This document shows, piece after piece, positions 1 to 7,953 of a stretch of 49,585 nt of DNA. The position numbers were made by a program, and so were the translations under genes. This stretch comes from Elusimicrobiaceae bacterium (GTDB lineage: Bacteria; Elusimicrobiota; Elusimicrobia; Elusimicrobiales; Elusimicrobiaceae), in assembly GCA_016282685.1 (NCBI GenBank), contig JAEELM010000046.1:1-49585 (forward strand), in the 5' to 3' direction. The notes under the pieces were generated by a model. That model was not told where the DNA came from, did no database searches, and was given only the letters and a program-made list of their open reading frames with translations. Position 1 is the stretch's first letter. The number at the start of each line of letters is the position of its first letter.

Positions 1-1
1 A

Positions 2-745
2 CCCACCGGTTCAGGTAAATCTACCACCTTAAACGCTGTTTTAACTTCCATTCGTACACCTGAACTGAATTTTATGACTTTGGAAGACCCGGTAGAATAT
101 AAACTGTCGGGTATTAGTCAGGTGCAGGTAAAACCGGCTATCGGTTTGACGTTTGCGGCCGGTTTACGTTCTTTCTTACGTCAAGACCCGGATGTCATTC
201 TAGTAGGGGAGGTCCGCGATAATGAAACGGCCGAAGCCTGTTTGAAAGCTGCGTTGACCGGTCACTTGGTGCTTTCTACCTTACACACGAATGATGCACT
301 AGGGGCCGTTCCTCGTTTAATTGATATGGGAATGGAACCTTTCTTGTTGGCCAGCTCATTGGCGTTGGTGGCGGCCCAGCGTTTGGTGCGTGTATTGTGT
401 CCTTATTGTAAGGTACCTTATATACCGGAAGCTTCTGCCTTAGACCGAATAATTAAAGAGGGACATTTAAACCCTCGGGAAGCGAATTCTTGGACGTTCT
501 TCAAATCGGTGGGTTGTCCAAAATGTTTCGGTACCGGTTTTAGTGGACGTCGTGCTATTTACGAAGTGTACCGCATGAACGAAGAAATGCGTAATATTAT
601 TTATAAGACGCAAGATTTGGTGGAGTTGAAACAGGCGGCTATTCGCTCGGGGTCGCTTAATTTGCGTGCCAACGGATGGCACAAAGTTATTCGCGGTCAA
701 ACGACCATTGATGAAATTTTAAGTATTACAACTGCAGACGAATAA
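2..745 (+). CDS. pilB: Type IV pilus/type II secretion assembly ATPase PilB/GspE, 5'-truncated
   Basis: The reading frame is open from the window edge, so the true start lies upstream; 247 C-terminal residues are visible. The fragment begins in the Walker A loop (PTGSGKST, residues 1-8), continues through the Asp box/Walker B ([14 protein letters not shown], about 60-73) and the His box (LSTLHTNDA). It keeps the tetracysteine zinc site, Cys133-x2-Cys136 and Cys172-x2-Cys175. Cys pairs at this position are typical of the assembly ATPases PilB/GspE and absent from the retraction ATPase PilT. By family knowledge it is a cytoplasmic hexamer powering pilin polymerisation through the adjacent PilC. 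It is the first visible gene of a pilB-pilC-pilin operon, with an 8-base gap to pilC. PilB and GspE cannot be separated without the N-terminus. Confidence 0.95.
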   Translation, partial: PTGSGKSTTLNAVLTSIRTPELNFMTLEDPVEYKLSGISQVQVKPAIGLTFAAGLRSFLRQDPDVILVGEVRDNETAEACLKAALTGHLVLSTLHTNDALGAVPRLIDMGMEPFLLASSLALVAAQRLVRVLCPYCKVPYIPEASALDRIIKEGHLNPREANSWTFFKSVGCPKCFGTGFSGRRAIYEVYRMNEEMRNIIYKTQDLVELKQAAIRSGSLNLRANGWHKVIRGQTTIDEILSITTADE

Positions 746-753
746 GAGGGTTT

Positions 754-1983
754 ATGCCAAAATACACATATACTGTAAAAGATATGAGCGGTAAAACACT
801 GCGTGGCAGTGCCGAGACAGACAGCTCGGACCGTTTGATACATGCTTTACAAAACAAGGGTTACATTGTCTTGGAAGTAAAAGAAGGGAGCAGTGCCGGC
901 CTCTTTGCCAAACAGAGAGGTCCCAAATACTATGGGGGTCGTGTACCGGGGCACGTATTAGCTTTCTTCGCGGAACAGCTTTCTACCTTAATCGCCGGTG
1001 GTGTACCGTTGGTACGTGCCATTCAGTTGTTAGGAGAATATTCCTCTAACCCGCGCTTAGGGTTTGTACTCCGTCAAGTGGCCAAAGACATTTCCAGCGG
1101 TCAATCTCTGCATGAGGCAATGTCTTTGCACCCTAAAACTTTCAGCCATATTTGGCTTTCACTGGTGCAAGCCGGGGAAGTGGGTGGTCAATTGGCCGAA
1201 ACCTTAATGCAAGTAGCTCAATATACAAAAACGCAGGAAGCCATGAAAAGTAAAATTATCACGGCTATTACCTACCCTGCTATTTTGGCCTTTGCATCTG
1301 TAGGCGTATTGATTTACTTTATTGTGGGTATTGTACCGACGTTTGCCCAAATCTTCTCGGATTTTAACATTACGCTTCCTATGATTACCCAATTGGTGTT
1401 GAGTGTTTCCTCTGTCGTTACCAACTACTGGATCTTGATCGTAGGAGGAGCAATTGTAGCTTTTGTGTTGTTCCGTATGTGGATCAAAACTGTATCCGGT
1501 CGTCAACGTTGGCATACGTTTTTACTCACGATGCCGCTTTTCGGTAATTTCTTGAAAAGTATTTATTACGACCGGTTACTTTCCACTCTTTCCACATTGC
1601 TTCGTAGCGGTGTGACTATTTTGAACGCTATTGGCGTATTGGAAGAATCTTTTGACGGAAACGTAATCATCCAAAACGCTCTTAAACAAGTTCGTTCCGA
1701 AGTGGCCGCCGGGCGTTCTATTTCCGATTCTTTTGCAGATACGCAAGTTTTCCCTGGGTTGATGACGGAAATGATGCGTATGGGTGAAGAATCTGGTAAA
1801 TTGCCTGGTATTATTGCCACGTTGGCCAAATTCTATGCAGATCATGTGGACCAATTCATTGCCCGTTTCTCTGCGGTTATTGACCCTATCTTGATTGTAG
1901 GGGTTGGTTCGTTGATCGGTATTATTGTAGCGTCTATCTTTATGCCTATTTTCAAACTGTCCCAAATCGGTGGTGGAAGCTAA
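754..1983 (+). CDS. pilC: Type IV pilus/type II secretion inner-membrane platform protein PilC/GspF
   Basis: 409 residues, the usual PilC/GspF length. Two T2SSF domains are visible (about residues 70-195 and 275-397), each with the sequence AEQLSTLIAGGVPL or its counterpart LLSTLSTLLRSGVTIL. A long hydrophobic hairpin follows the first (about 172-240) and a terminal membrane segment the second (LIVGVGSLIGIIVASIFMPIF). The protein is the inner-membrane platform that couples the PilB/GspE ATPase to pilin extraction. The start follows GAGGG eight bases after the ATPase stop. Its last codon is ten bases before the first pilin, so the ATPase, platform and pilins are probably co-transcribed. Confidence 0.95.
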   Translation: MPKYTYTVKDMSGKTLRGSAETDSSDRLIHALQNKGYIVLEVKEGSSAGLFAKQRGPKYYGGRVPGHVLAFFAEQLSTLIAGGVPLVRAIQLLGEYSSNPRLGFVLRQVAKDISSGQSLHEAMSLHPKTFSHIWLSLVQAGEVGGQLAETLMQVAQYTKTQEAMKSKIITAITYPAILAFASVGVLIYFIVGIVPTFAQIFSDFNITLPMITQLVLSVSSVVTNYWILIVGGAIVAFVLFRMWIKTVSGRQRWHTFLLTMPLFGNFLKSIYYDRLLSTLSTLLRSGVTILNAIGVLEESFDGNVIIQNALKQVRSEVAAGRSISDSFADTQVFPGLMTEMMRMGEESGKLPGIIATLAKFYADHVDQFIARFSAVIDPILIVGVGSLIGIIVASIFMPIFKLSQIGGGS

Positions 1984-1992
1984 GGAGGAGTT

Positions 1993-2661
1993 ATGTTTAA
2001 GAAGGGATTTACCCTTGTAGAAATTTTAATCGTAGTGGTTATTTTAGCATCGGTAGTGGCTTTTGGTGTCCCGTCGTATAGAAAAGCCCAGGTCCGCGCC
2101 CGCTTTAATGCCGCTTTGGGTACGCTGACGCAACTGGGAGGCGGAATTAATAACCTTTATTCGGATATTCTGACGTATAGCGGAAATACCTGGACGTATG
2201 CACTGGAAGAGGAAACGTTGCTAACCACCCCGACTTTTGTTGCTGGTGCTTTCGACAGTGATATTAGAGATTTAAGTTTAACCAAATGGGGGCAAGACGG
2301 GATATTGCCGGATGGATTGAATTGGAATAAGGCCTTTGTCCTGGCTTTGGTAGGGCGTGAATATATGCCGTTGCCTAGATTAGAGGGAGTAGAATCAACA
2401 ACTGCTAAAGAGATCCCTTATTTTCATTACATTTGCGACCCTAATTTAGAAGGAGAACAACAAGTGAATTGTGGAAGCGGCAGCTCCAGTAGGAAATGCT
2501 GTGCACATAATACTAGCCATGGGGGAACCGTTGCTTGCATGATATTAAAGTCGGTTCATCCTTCAAAGGAAGAGAAATCGTATGCCGGTGCCCGTTTCTA
2601 TCGGGATGGTACTTATAATATCTTATCTTGCGATACTCCTGACCCTGACGGAGATGAGTGA
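1993..2661 (+). CDS. Type IV pilin-like protein (class III signal peptide), pilin 1 of 6
   Basis: 222 residues. It starts with a short prepilin leader and methylation motif (MFKKG|FTLVE), so mature Phe1 and Glu5 are present, followed by a hydrophobic alpha1-N helix to about residue 28. The ATG is preceded by a strong AAGGAGGAG. The C-terminal domain is about 190 residues with a Cys-rich stretch (ICDPN, VNCGS, KCCAHN, ACMILK, SCDTP), likely disulphide-stabilised. By family knowledge it is cleaved by PilD-type peptidase and inserted by the PilB/PilC machine. Major versus minor pilin status cannot be told from sequence. Confidence 0.9.
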   Translation: MFKKGFTLVEILIVVVILASVVAFGVPSYRKAQVRARFNAALGTLTQLGGGINNLYSDILTYSGNTWTYALEEETLLTTPTFVAGAFDSDIRDLSLTKWGQDGILPDGLNWNKAFVLALVGREYMPLPRLEGVESTTAKEIPYFHYICDPNLEGEQQVNCGSGSSSRKCCAHNTSHGGTVACMILKSVHPSKEEKSYAGARFYRDGTYNILSCDTPDPDGDE

Positions 2662-2710
2662 GGCCCTTGAATTTTTACGGTTTTTTGGTAATACTTTAAA
2701 GAGGTTTTTT

Positions 2711-3235
2711 ATGAAGAAGAAAGGTTTTACGCTGTTGGAATTATTAATTACCGCTACAATTTTAGCGGCGTTGGCCGTTTTGGCTACTTCCAGTTATAAG
2801 AAATCGATGGCGCAAACCCGTATCCAAGATTATAAAAACCGTACACGCGTAGTGGCGGCGGCCGTACAACAGTTTTATGCCGAATATCCCACCGCCACGA
2901 TTGACAATCAAGACTTGCAAAGGCTTACTTCGGTCGGTACTTGTGACCCGGCCCTAAGTACCGCTGCTCAATTAATAAACTGTGGTTTTTTGGAAAACCG
3001 TGTATGGTCTGATGATTACGTAGATATTACTGTGTGCCAAAATTCAAAAATTGAGGGAGCATCATTTACAGATGGATGTCACGTAAAGTCAGCAGAAACC
3101 ATGATCAGCCTTGGTTATCCTTTTGCGTGTATGACTGGAAAAGCAGAAAAGTTGGATGAGGCGCTAGGGACAGATTCGTATGCCTATTTTTGTGTTGGAT
3201 CTATTGGAGAAGGATCGGGGGCAGGATCATGGTGA
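2711..3235 (+). CDS. Type IV pilin-like protein, pilin 2 of 6
   Basis: 174 residues when started at the ATG preceded by AAAGAGG; the frame is open further upstream, but only this start gives a proper prepilin leader (MKKKG|FTLLE). Glu5 is present and the hydrophobic helix runs to about residue 27 (LLITATILAALAVLATSSY). The C-terminal globular part has several Cys (TCDPA, NCGF, VCQNS, GCHVK, FACMT, YFCVG), suggesting disulphides. It sits 49 bases after pilin 1, and its last seven bases overlap the start of pilin 3. Function is inferred from the leader and context only. Confidence 0.88.
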   Translation: MKKKGFTLLELLITATILAALAVLATSSYKKSMAQTRIQDYKNRTRVVAAAVQQFYAEYPTATIDNQDLQRLTSVGTCDPALSTAAQLINCGFLENRVWSDDYVDITVCQNSKIEGASFTDGCHVKSAETMISLGYPFACMTGKAEKLDEALGTDSYAYFCVGSIGEGSGAGSW

Positions 3236-3726
3236 AAAAAAACGGATTTACATTAATGGAATTATTGGCGGTAATCATGATGATTGCATTGATTGCATCA
3301 TTTGCGGTGCCCGCCTATCGTTCTATTCGGGCTGAAAGACAGTTCCGTCGGGCCCGTTCCGCAGCTGTTCTCCTGTTGGAAGGTATTCGGCAAGCCAAAC
3401 AAAAAACGGGTCGTCCTCTACCTAGCCCTACTGATTTTACACCAACTACTGGGATTCCTAGTACAGATGGATGTACGGATGATGCCGCTACCGGGATTCC
3501 GCGACGTAGCAATATTAGACGTAATGGAGAAAATTATAAAATCGAAGAGCTCTTTGCTTGCGGATATGTGAACAGCCGGGACTTCGAAAAGTTGCCATAC
3601 AAATTTCAATATACATACGTTGGAGACGCACCATCCTATATTACTTTTACAGGGATAGACGGCGCAGGTAAATACGAAGGTAGAAGCTTTAAATATGAAA
3701 ACGAAAAAATAACCGAAGTTGAATGA
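3229..3726 (+). CDS. Type IV pilin-like protein, pilin 3 of 6
   Basis: 165 residues from the ATG that overlaps the previous stop (ATGGTGA). A TTG-started longer frame exists but would bury the leader. The prepilin motif is MVKKNG|FTLME with Glu5, then a hydrophobic helix (LLAVIMMIALIASFAVPAY). The body carries basic residues after the helix and two Cys (DGCTDD, FACGY). A GAAGGA site lies about 8-13 bases upstream, and the overlap suggests translational coupling to pilin 2. Probably a minor pilin/pseudopilin (GspH-like size), but the family is not resolved. Confidence 0.88.
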   Translation: MVKKNGFTLMELLAVIMMIALIASFAVPAYRSIRAERQFRRARSAAVLLLEGIRQAKQKTGRPLPSPTDFTPTTGIPSTDGCTDDAATGIPRRSNIRRNGENYKIEELFACGYVNSRDFEKLPYKFQYTYVGDAPSYITFTGIDGAGKYEGRSFKYENEKITEVE

Positions 3727-3744
3727 TGCTTTAGGAGAAACGAC

Positions 3745-4392
3745 ATGAATATTTTATTACACGATCAAAAAGGTGTAACCGTTCTGGAAGGTTTAATTGC
3801 GTTGTTATTGTTGGCAGTTATTTCTATTGGTACTTTTGGGGTGTTATTGTCTGCTTCCCGTAAAACGACTGAACCGGACATCCGTGAAGAAATGATTTTA
3901 GCCGTAGAACGTGCGAACCAAGCCTTGCGCGTAGCCTCCATAGATATGGATAGCTATACTACCCTCGCCGGTACGGCCGGCTCGACGTCCAACGGAAATT
4001 TTATACAGGAACAAATTAATGCGTTGAAAGCCAATTCCAATTCAGTCTGGTCGGTAACAAGTAATCAAAGAAATGTTTACACCACTGCAAATACACACGA
4101 AGTTTTGGCCACAGGGGCTTTGGGAGGAACGGATCTGACAAGCGGACCGACGAACGGGGTCCGGATTGACCAATTTTTACCTTCAGTTTGTGATCCGGAG
4201 AAGTCTTCGTTCATTTATACGGTAGCCCCGCTACAGGATACTAGTGCTGATGACAAGAAAAATCCCGGTTTCAATGCTGTGTTTGATGCTTATGGAAACG
4301 CAGGAACGGTGGCTTCCAGTAAGGCAACAGCTCCCGCTGTTCGCAAAATCCGATATATAATTAATTGTAATGGGTATCAGTATGTACAATAA
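3745..4392 (+). CDS. PilV/GspI-like minor pilin, pilin 4 of 6
   Basis: 215 residues. The leader is slightly longer and lacks the FT signature: MNILLHDQKG|VTVLE, with Glu5 kept, followed by GLIALLLLAVISIGTFGVLL. The VTVLEGLIALLLLAV pattern resembles PilV/GspI-type minor pilins, which prime pilus assembly. The ATG follows AGGAGAAACGAC. The C-terminal domain is rich in Ser/Thr/Asn and contains two Cys (SVCDPE, INCNG). The last bases overlap the next pilin start, so the two are translationally coupled. Confidence 0.85.
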   Translation: MNILLHDQKGVTVLEGLIALLLLAVISIGTFGVLLSASRKTTEPDIREEMILAVERANQALRVASIDMDSYTTLAGTAGSTSNGNFIQEQINALKANSNSVWSVTSNQRNVYTTANTHEVLATGALGGTDLTSGPTNGVRIDQFLPSVCDPEKSSFIYTVAPLQDTSADDKKNPGFNAVFDAYGNAGTVASSKATAPAVRKIRYIINCNGYQYVQ

Positions 4393-4984
4393 AAAAGGTT
4401 TTACTTTAACAGAAGTGTTATTAGCGGTGCTTATTGTAGCCATTGTAGGGGTGGCATTAGTGTCCATTACTACGGCTGCTTCGCGTGAGTCCGGCATTGC
4501 CAATAATAAAGTAATGATGCGTAACCAGTTGTCTTCATTTATGCGTCAACTTCGCCGAGATTTACAAGAAGCAACCGGTATTGATTTCCTAGAGCAAGAC
4601 AATTATACGGGAACTCATTCGACAAGTGATTGGTTAACATTATTAACGATACACAGAGAGGGAAACCCAGTGTATTATTGTTTTCAATTTGGTCCGGTGG
4701 GCGGAGGAATTACAAATGCCCATGTGGGAGGGCAAATTCAAAGATTATCCGGCACGGATGTGACTGGTTGCCCCACTGCTGGAAACGGAAATGGTAAAGA
4801 CGTTGTGCTACGCAATGTTAAATATATTCCTGACGAGGAGACATACAAATATCCCGCTCCCTACATCCAAAACGCAGGGGCAGGGGCTATTTTAATACGA
4901 GTAGTGGTAGAGATTCCTGGAGCTCAACCTGCCGTAAATGATGCAATTGAAGAAGTGTTTTTTACATCTCGATTTTCAAATTAA
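4382..4984 (+). CDS. PilW/GspJ-like minor pilin, pilin 5 of 6
   Basis: 200 residues from the ATG giving MYNKKG|FTLTE; an in-frame ATG 12 bases upstream is equally possible, and both lie inside the end of pilin 4. Glu5 is present. The helix (VLLAVLIVAIVGVALVSITTAAS) and the following RNQLSSFMRQLRRDLQEATGI segment resemble PilW/GspJ minor pilins. No good Shine-Dalgarno precedes it, consistent with translational coupling. Only two Cys are present in the C-terminal domain (YYCFQ, TGCPT). A PilW/GspJ role at the pilus tip is inference from the signature and position. Confidence 0.85.
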   Translation: MYNKKGFTLTEVLLAVLIVAIVGVALVSITTAASRESGIANNKVMMRNQLSSFMRQLRRDLQEATGIDFLEQDNYTGTHSTSDWLTLLTIHREGNPVYYCFQFGPVGGGITNAHVGGQIQRLSGTDVTGCPTAGNGNGKDVVLRNVKYIPDEETYKYPAPYIQNAGAGAILIRVVVEIPGAQPAVNDAIEEVFFTSRFSN

Positions 4985-5023
4985 CAACGTATTATCGTTT
5001 GAGATAGGTAAAAAGGAGATCTT

Positions 5024-5473
5024 ATGTTATCATCTAAAAAAGGGGCAGCCCTTATGCAAGTTCTGTTAGTTGCCGCTATCTTGGCGGGCATTGCTACCAT
5101 GTTGTTACGCGCAAATTTGTCCCGTGTTTCCACGGCCCATCAAACCCGCCGGTTGACTTCCTCACAAATAGAAGTGGAATCTTGTATGGAAGAGATTAAT
5201 CAATTGTGGGCGGCTAAAACGCCGGAAGCATTCAGCAGAGATTTAAGCGAATGTATTTTTTATTGTAAGGCTGGCCCAAATAAAACTAATTTTGATGAGC
5301 CGTGTTATGACCCTGCGGGAACGGGGGATCCAGAAAATAGAGTAACGGATTATACCTGTGCGAGCACAGGCGGGGATGGATATGCTCCCGGGCATGTGGT
5401 GCAAGCGCACATTAGCACGGGAAGTAGTGGATGCCAAATTGAATATACAGTACGAAACACGCAAGATTTATAA
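5024..5473 (+). CDS. PilX/GspK-like minor pilin without Glu5, pilin 6 of 6
   Basis: 149 residues preceded by AAAAAGGAGATCTT. The leader is MLSSKKG|AALMQ, so the residue at mature position 5 is Gln instead of the near-invariant Glu. It is followed by VLLVAAILAGIATMLLRANL. GspK and some PilX-class tip pilins are the known family members lacking Glu5, and this gene is in the expected last place after PilV- and PilW-like genes. It has six Cys (SCMEE, ECIFYCKAG, PCYDP, YTCAS, SGCQI). It is shorter than a classical GspK (about 300 residues), so PilX-like is the safer label. Confidence 0.8.
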   Translation: MLSSKKGAALMQVLLVAAILAGIATMLLRANLSRVSTAHQTRRLTSSQIEVESCMEEINQLWAAKTPEAFSRDLSECIFYCKAGPNKTNFDEPCYDPAGTGDPENRVTDYTCASTGGDGYAPGHVVQAHISTGSSGCQIEYTVRNTQDL

Positions 5474-5485
5474 AAATCAACGATT

Positions 5486-7048
5486 ATGAAAACGGTCCTG
5501 GGCATTTTGATTGCTGTAATATTTACCGTTCCGTTGTGGGCCCAAACAGCTAAACGTTCGGGAGCGGTAAAAGTGGTCAATTGGACCGATCAGTCTGCCC
5601 AGTCGGGCGGTTTAGAGTGGCTTGAAAAATCAGCTAAGGGCACATCCCTTACCGTAGGTCGCGTAGATGCTCCCGCAGAGCCTGTCCAGACCCAAAAACC
5701 CGAAGAAACAAAACCCACTTCTGTCCCGGCAGAACAAACTGCTTCTACACCTGCTTCGGAAACTGTTTCACAACCCGCTCCACAACCGACTCCTGCAGCC
5801 GTAAAAGCCGCTTCTTCCGCTACTACATTGGATATTCCGCTTGAAATGGGTAATAACTCCAGCGTGCAAACTACCGTAAAACCTACTACATCAAAGACAC
5901 CCAATTCTAAAACAGCCCTGGAGGGGCTTATGGCGCTGCAAGAAATTAGTGCTGCAGAATCTGAAGAAGAAGCCGCTGCGGATGCTGAATTGGAATATGC
6001 GGCTCGTTTGTTGGAAAAATCAAAGGAAGAGGCTGCTTCCGGCAGGCCGATTCCGTCTTCAGCGGCTAAAAATCACCCTGCTACCGTACCGGCTGCAAAT
6101 AAAAGGTTTAATCCCAATGCTTTCCGTCCTGGCGTAGAGTGGACGTTCAGCAAGAGTTCCCATTTTGATATCTATACGCAAAAGTCTTCCACGGGTAAAA
6201 TTGGCTCTGCTAACTTGGCTCTTACGTTTGAGGCAGCCTATCAAACACTGCGACGTTTTATTCCGTGGATGATGTCTAAACGGGTACGAGTGTTTATTTA
6301 CGAAGATCACAATGCCTACTTGCGTTACGAACCAGAGGCCAAAGCTTGGGCGCATGCGTTGGCATATCCTACCCGAGGAGAAATTGTCGTGTATGATGAT
6401 CCCGACAACCAAAAAGAATTAAAAGAAGTTTTTACGCACGAGCTAACCCATATTTTTACACAGCAGTTTTTTGATAAACACAATACCGGGCGTATCATGA
6501 CACCCACTTGGATTGACGAAGGGCTGGCTGTTTTTGTACAAGATCAGGTTTATAACGGTGGGAAAGGTGGAGTTTGGAATCATGATTTTCAAACACTTAA
6601 TTTACAACGGGATCCATCTCAACTTCCCCCGTCGTTTGGTTCCAAGTCTATGTTTGGTTTTGGCCAGTCTTCGTTTGGCTCTCGTGGGAGTGGTCGTAAG
6701 AAATTTAATAAGGATGAGTCCCCTGTCTATTTAGTGCCTTTTGAATCCTTTATGAAAGAAGGTTCTCTCGAGGCTGCGGATGGCCAGGAGAAATTGGAAA
6801 AATGGTATTTACAGGCTTATTTGATGGTACGTTTTTTACTCACAAATAATATGAAATTTCAACAGTTTACCCGTTTATTGGCTGAAGGAGAGCCTGTCCG
6901 TGATCCTGCCAGTGGATTCTTGAAGAAAGATGCTAAAGGTAAAACTATCTACCGGCCTTATTCTGTAGAGAAGGCCTTAAGTAGTTCTTATCGTTATCAC
7001 AATACGGCCAATTTTGAAGATAATTTTTGGAACTGGGTAAATAAATAA
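5486..7048 (+). CDS. Secreted zinc metallopeptidase, MA clan (gluzincin-type)
   Basis: 520 residues. An N-terminal signal peptide (MKTVLGILIAVIFTVPLWAQ) is followed by a Pro/Thr/Ala/Glu-rich low-complexity region to about residue 200. The C-terminal catalytic domain has the zinc motif His318-Glu319-Leu-Thr-His322 and, 23 residues on, a downstream Glu in WIDEGLAVF (Glu345). That HExxH...E layout fits gluzincins of the peptidase MA-like group. It is predicted periplasmic or outer-membrane facing. The gene begins 12 bases after the last minor pilin with no evident Shine-Dalgarno, so it is probably expressed with the pilus operon. A role in processing pilus or surface proteins is only suggested by context. 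Confidence 0.85.
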   Translation: MKTVLGILIAVIFTVPLWAQTAKRSGAVKVVNWTDQSAQSGGLEWLEKSAKGTSLTVGRVDAPAEPVQTQKPEETKPTSVPAEQTASTPASETVSQPAPQPTPAAVKAASSATTLDIPLEMGNNSSVQTTVKPTTSKTPNSKTALEGLMALQEISAAESEEEAAADAELEYAARLLEKSKEEAASGRPIPSSAAKNHPATVPAANKRFNPNAFRPGVEWTFSKSSHFDIYTQKSSTGKIGSANLALTFEAAYQTLRRFIPWMMSKRVRVFIYEDHNAYLRYEPEAKAWAHALAYPTRGEIVVYDDPDNQKELKEVFTHELTHIFTQQFFDKHNTGRIMTPTWIDEGLAVFVQDQVYNGGKGGVWNHDFQTLNLQRDPSQLPPSFGSKSMFGFGQSSFGSRGSGRKKFNKDESPVYLVPFESFMKEGSLEAADGQEKLEKWYLQAYLMVRFLLTNNMKFQQFTRLLAEGEPVRDPASGFLKKDAKGKTIYRPYSVEKALSSSYRYHNTANFEDNFWNWVNK

Positions 7049-7050
7049 TT

Positions 7051-7584
7051 ATGACAGTTACTTTTCAAAATCACACGAAAGTTCGCACTTGCAGTATCTC
7101 GGATGTGCCTGCTTTGGAAAAAGTAGCGCGTCTTACCCTGTTGGAAACATTTAGTTCGCAAGCTGCTTCGGAAAAATTGTTGTCTTATTCCAAAAATCAT
7201 TTTTCTTCTCAACAGTTATGTAAAGAAATTCAGCGTTCTTCAGTGCGTTTTTATGCAGTTATTTCGCATGCGAAAACAGTGGCCTATATGAAAGTAAATA
7301 CGAGTGTTTCCCGAGAAGAAAAGCCCGTTTCTGACGGATTGGAGATAGAGCATTTGTACGTTTTGAAAGATTTTCAAAATAAACAAATCGGCCGTGCCTT
7401 AGTGGAAGAAGCTGTTGCCTATGCCAAGGCGCTGGGGTTAAAACGGGTCTGGTTAAGTGTGTGGGAGAAAAACCCGACAGCCCTGACATTTTATAAAAAA
7501 ATGGGATTTGCCGAATCAAAAGCGATTACGTGTGTGTGTGAAGATACAAAACTGACCAAGCATTTGTTGATATTGGATGTGTAA
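7051..7584 (+). CDS. GNAT-family N-acetyltransferase
   Basis: 177 residues. The acetyl-CoA pyrophosphate-binding motif A is clear (EHLYVLKDFQNKQIGRALV, with QxxGxA) followed by motif B (VWLSVWEKNPTALTFYKKMGF). The N-terminal third (DVPALEKVARLTLLETF) matches the substrate-side helices of the PhnO/RimI-like GNATs. Start is two bases after the peptidase stop with no Shine-Dalgarno, so expression is probably coupled. It is followed by an intrinsic terminator that closes the operon. The substrate cannot be predicted. Confidence 0.88.
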   Translation: MTVTFQNHTKVRTCSISDVPALEKVARLTLLETFSSQAASEKLLSYSKNHFSSQQLCKEIQRSSVRFYAVISHAKTVAYMKVNTSVSREEKPVSDGLEIEHLYVLKDFQNKQIGRALVEEAVAYAKALGLKRVWLSVWEKNPTALTFYKKMGFAESKAITCVCEDTKLTKHLLILDV

Positions 7585-7610
7585 GATAAAGACCGAAGAA
7601 TTGAATTTAT

Positions 7611-7633
7611 CCCCCTTGAAAGGGGGATTTTTA
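7611..7633 (+). terminator. Intrinsic terminator after the pilus/peptidase/GNAT operon
   Basis: A 5-bp all-GC stem (CCCCC/GGGGG) with loop TTGAAA is followed by ATTTTTA, starting 27 bases after the acetyltransferase stop. Confidence 0.8.
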
Positions 7634-7637
7634 TATT

Positions 7638-7659
7638 AACCCTGCTTTTATGCAGGGTT
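7638..7659. terminator. Second hairpin between the GNAT gene and tRNA-Arg
   Basis: An 8-bp perfect stem AACCCTGC/GCAGGGTT has loop TTTTAT and only weak T-runs on either side. It may back up the preceding terminator, or stop or process the minus-strand tRNA transcript, whose 3' end is eight bases away. Confidence 0.5.
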
Positions 7660-7666
7660 TAAATTT

Positions 7667-7737
7667 GCGCTCGGCGGGAGTCGAACCCACATTTCCAGCT
7701 TCGGAGGCTGACGCTCTATCCATTGAACTACGAGCGC
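7667..7737 (-). tRNA. tRNA-Arg (anticodon CCG)
   Basis: 71 bases read on the minus strand fold as a full cloverleaf. The acceptor is GCGCTCG/CGAGCGC, the D-stem GTTC/GAGC, the anticodon stem TCAGC/GCTGG, and the T-stem GTGGG/CCCGC with loop TTCGACT. The seven-base anticodon loop is CTCCGAA, giving C34-C35-G36, which reads CGG (Arg). The 3' CCA is not encoded. It lies alone between the pilus operon and the glycosylated-autotransporter operon. Confidence 0.96.
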
Positions 7738-7760
7738 GTTAAGACGAAAAAGCTACTTTT

Positions 7761-7766
7761 ATTATA
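7761..7766 (-). promoter_or_regulatory. -10 box for tRNA-Arg
   Basis: A minus-strand TATAAT lies 23 bases before the tRNA 5' end, with a weak TTGAAC at about -35 (18-base spacer). Confidence 0.55.
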
Positions 7767-7881
7767 CCAAACTGACAAGCAACTGTTCAAAAGAGTTTTT
7801 GGAAAAAGAATGAACCTTATTTCCTATTGTTTTTTCACGGATTATAAATCTTTATTTAATGAAGATACAGAGGGGTTTTTT

Positions 7882-7890
7882 TGTTATAAT
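7882..7890 (+). promoter_or_regulatory. Extended -10 promoter of the heptosyltransferase-autotransporter operon
   Basis: TGT-TATAAT is a perfect -10 hexamer with the TGn extension. No good -35 is seen, as is usual for extended -10 promoters. The transcript would start near 7897, about 57 bases before the chosen start codon. Confidence 0.65.
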
Positions 7891-7953
7891 AAAAGTGTAT
7901 GCAGATCCGTATAGAATTTGTATGCATATCTAAACGCGCGTATGGAAAGAATT

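Noticed and set aside
7723-7914. 63-codon plus-strand frame
   Set aside because: It overlaps the tRNA-Arg gene and both nearby promoters, has no ribosome site and an unconvincing protein.
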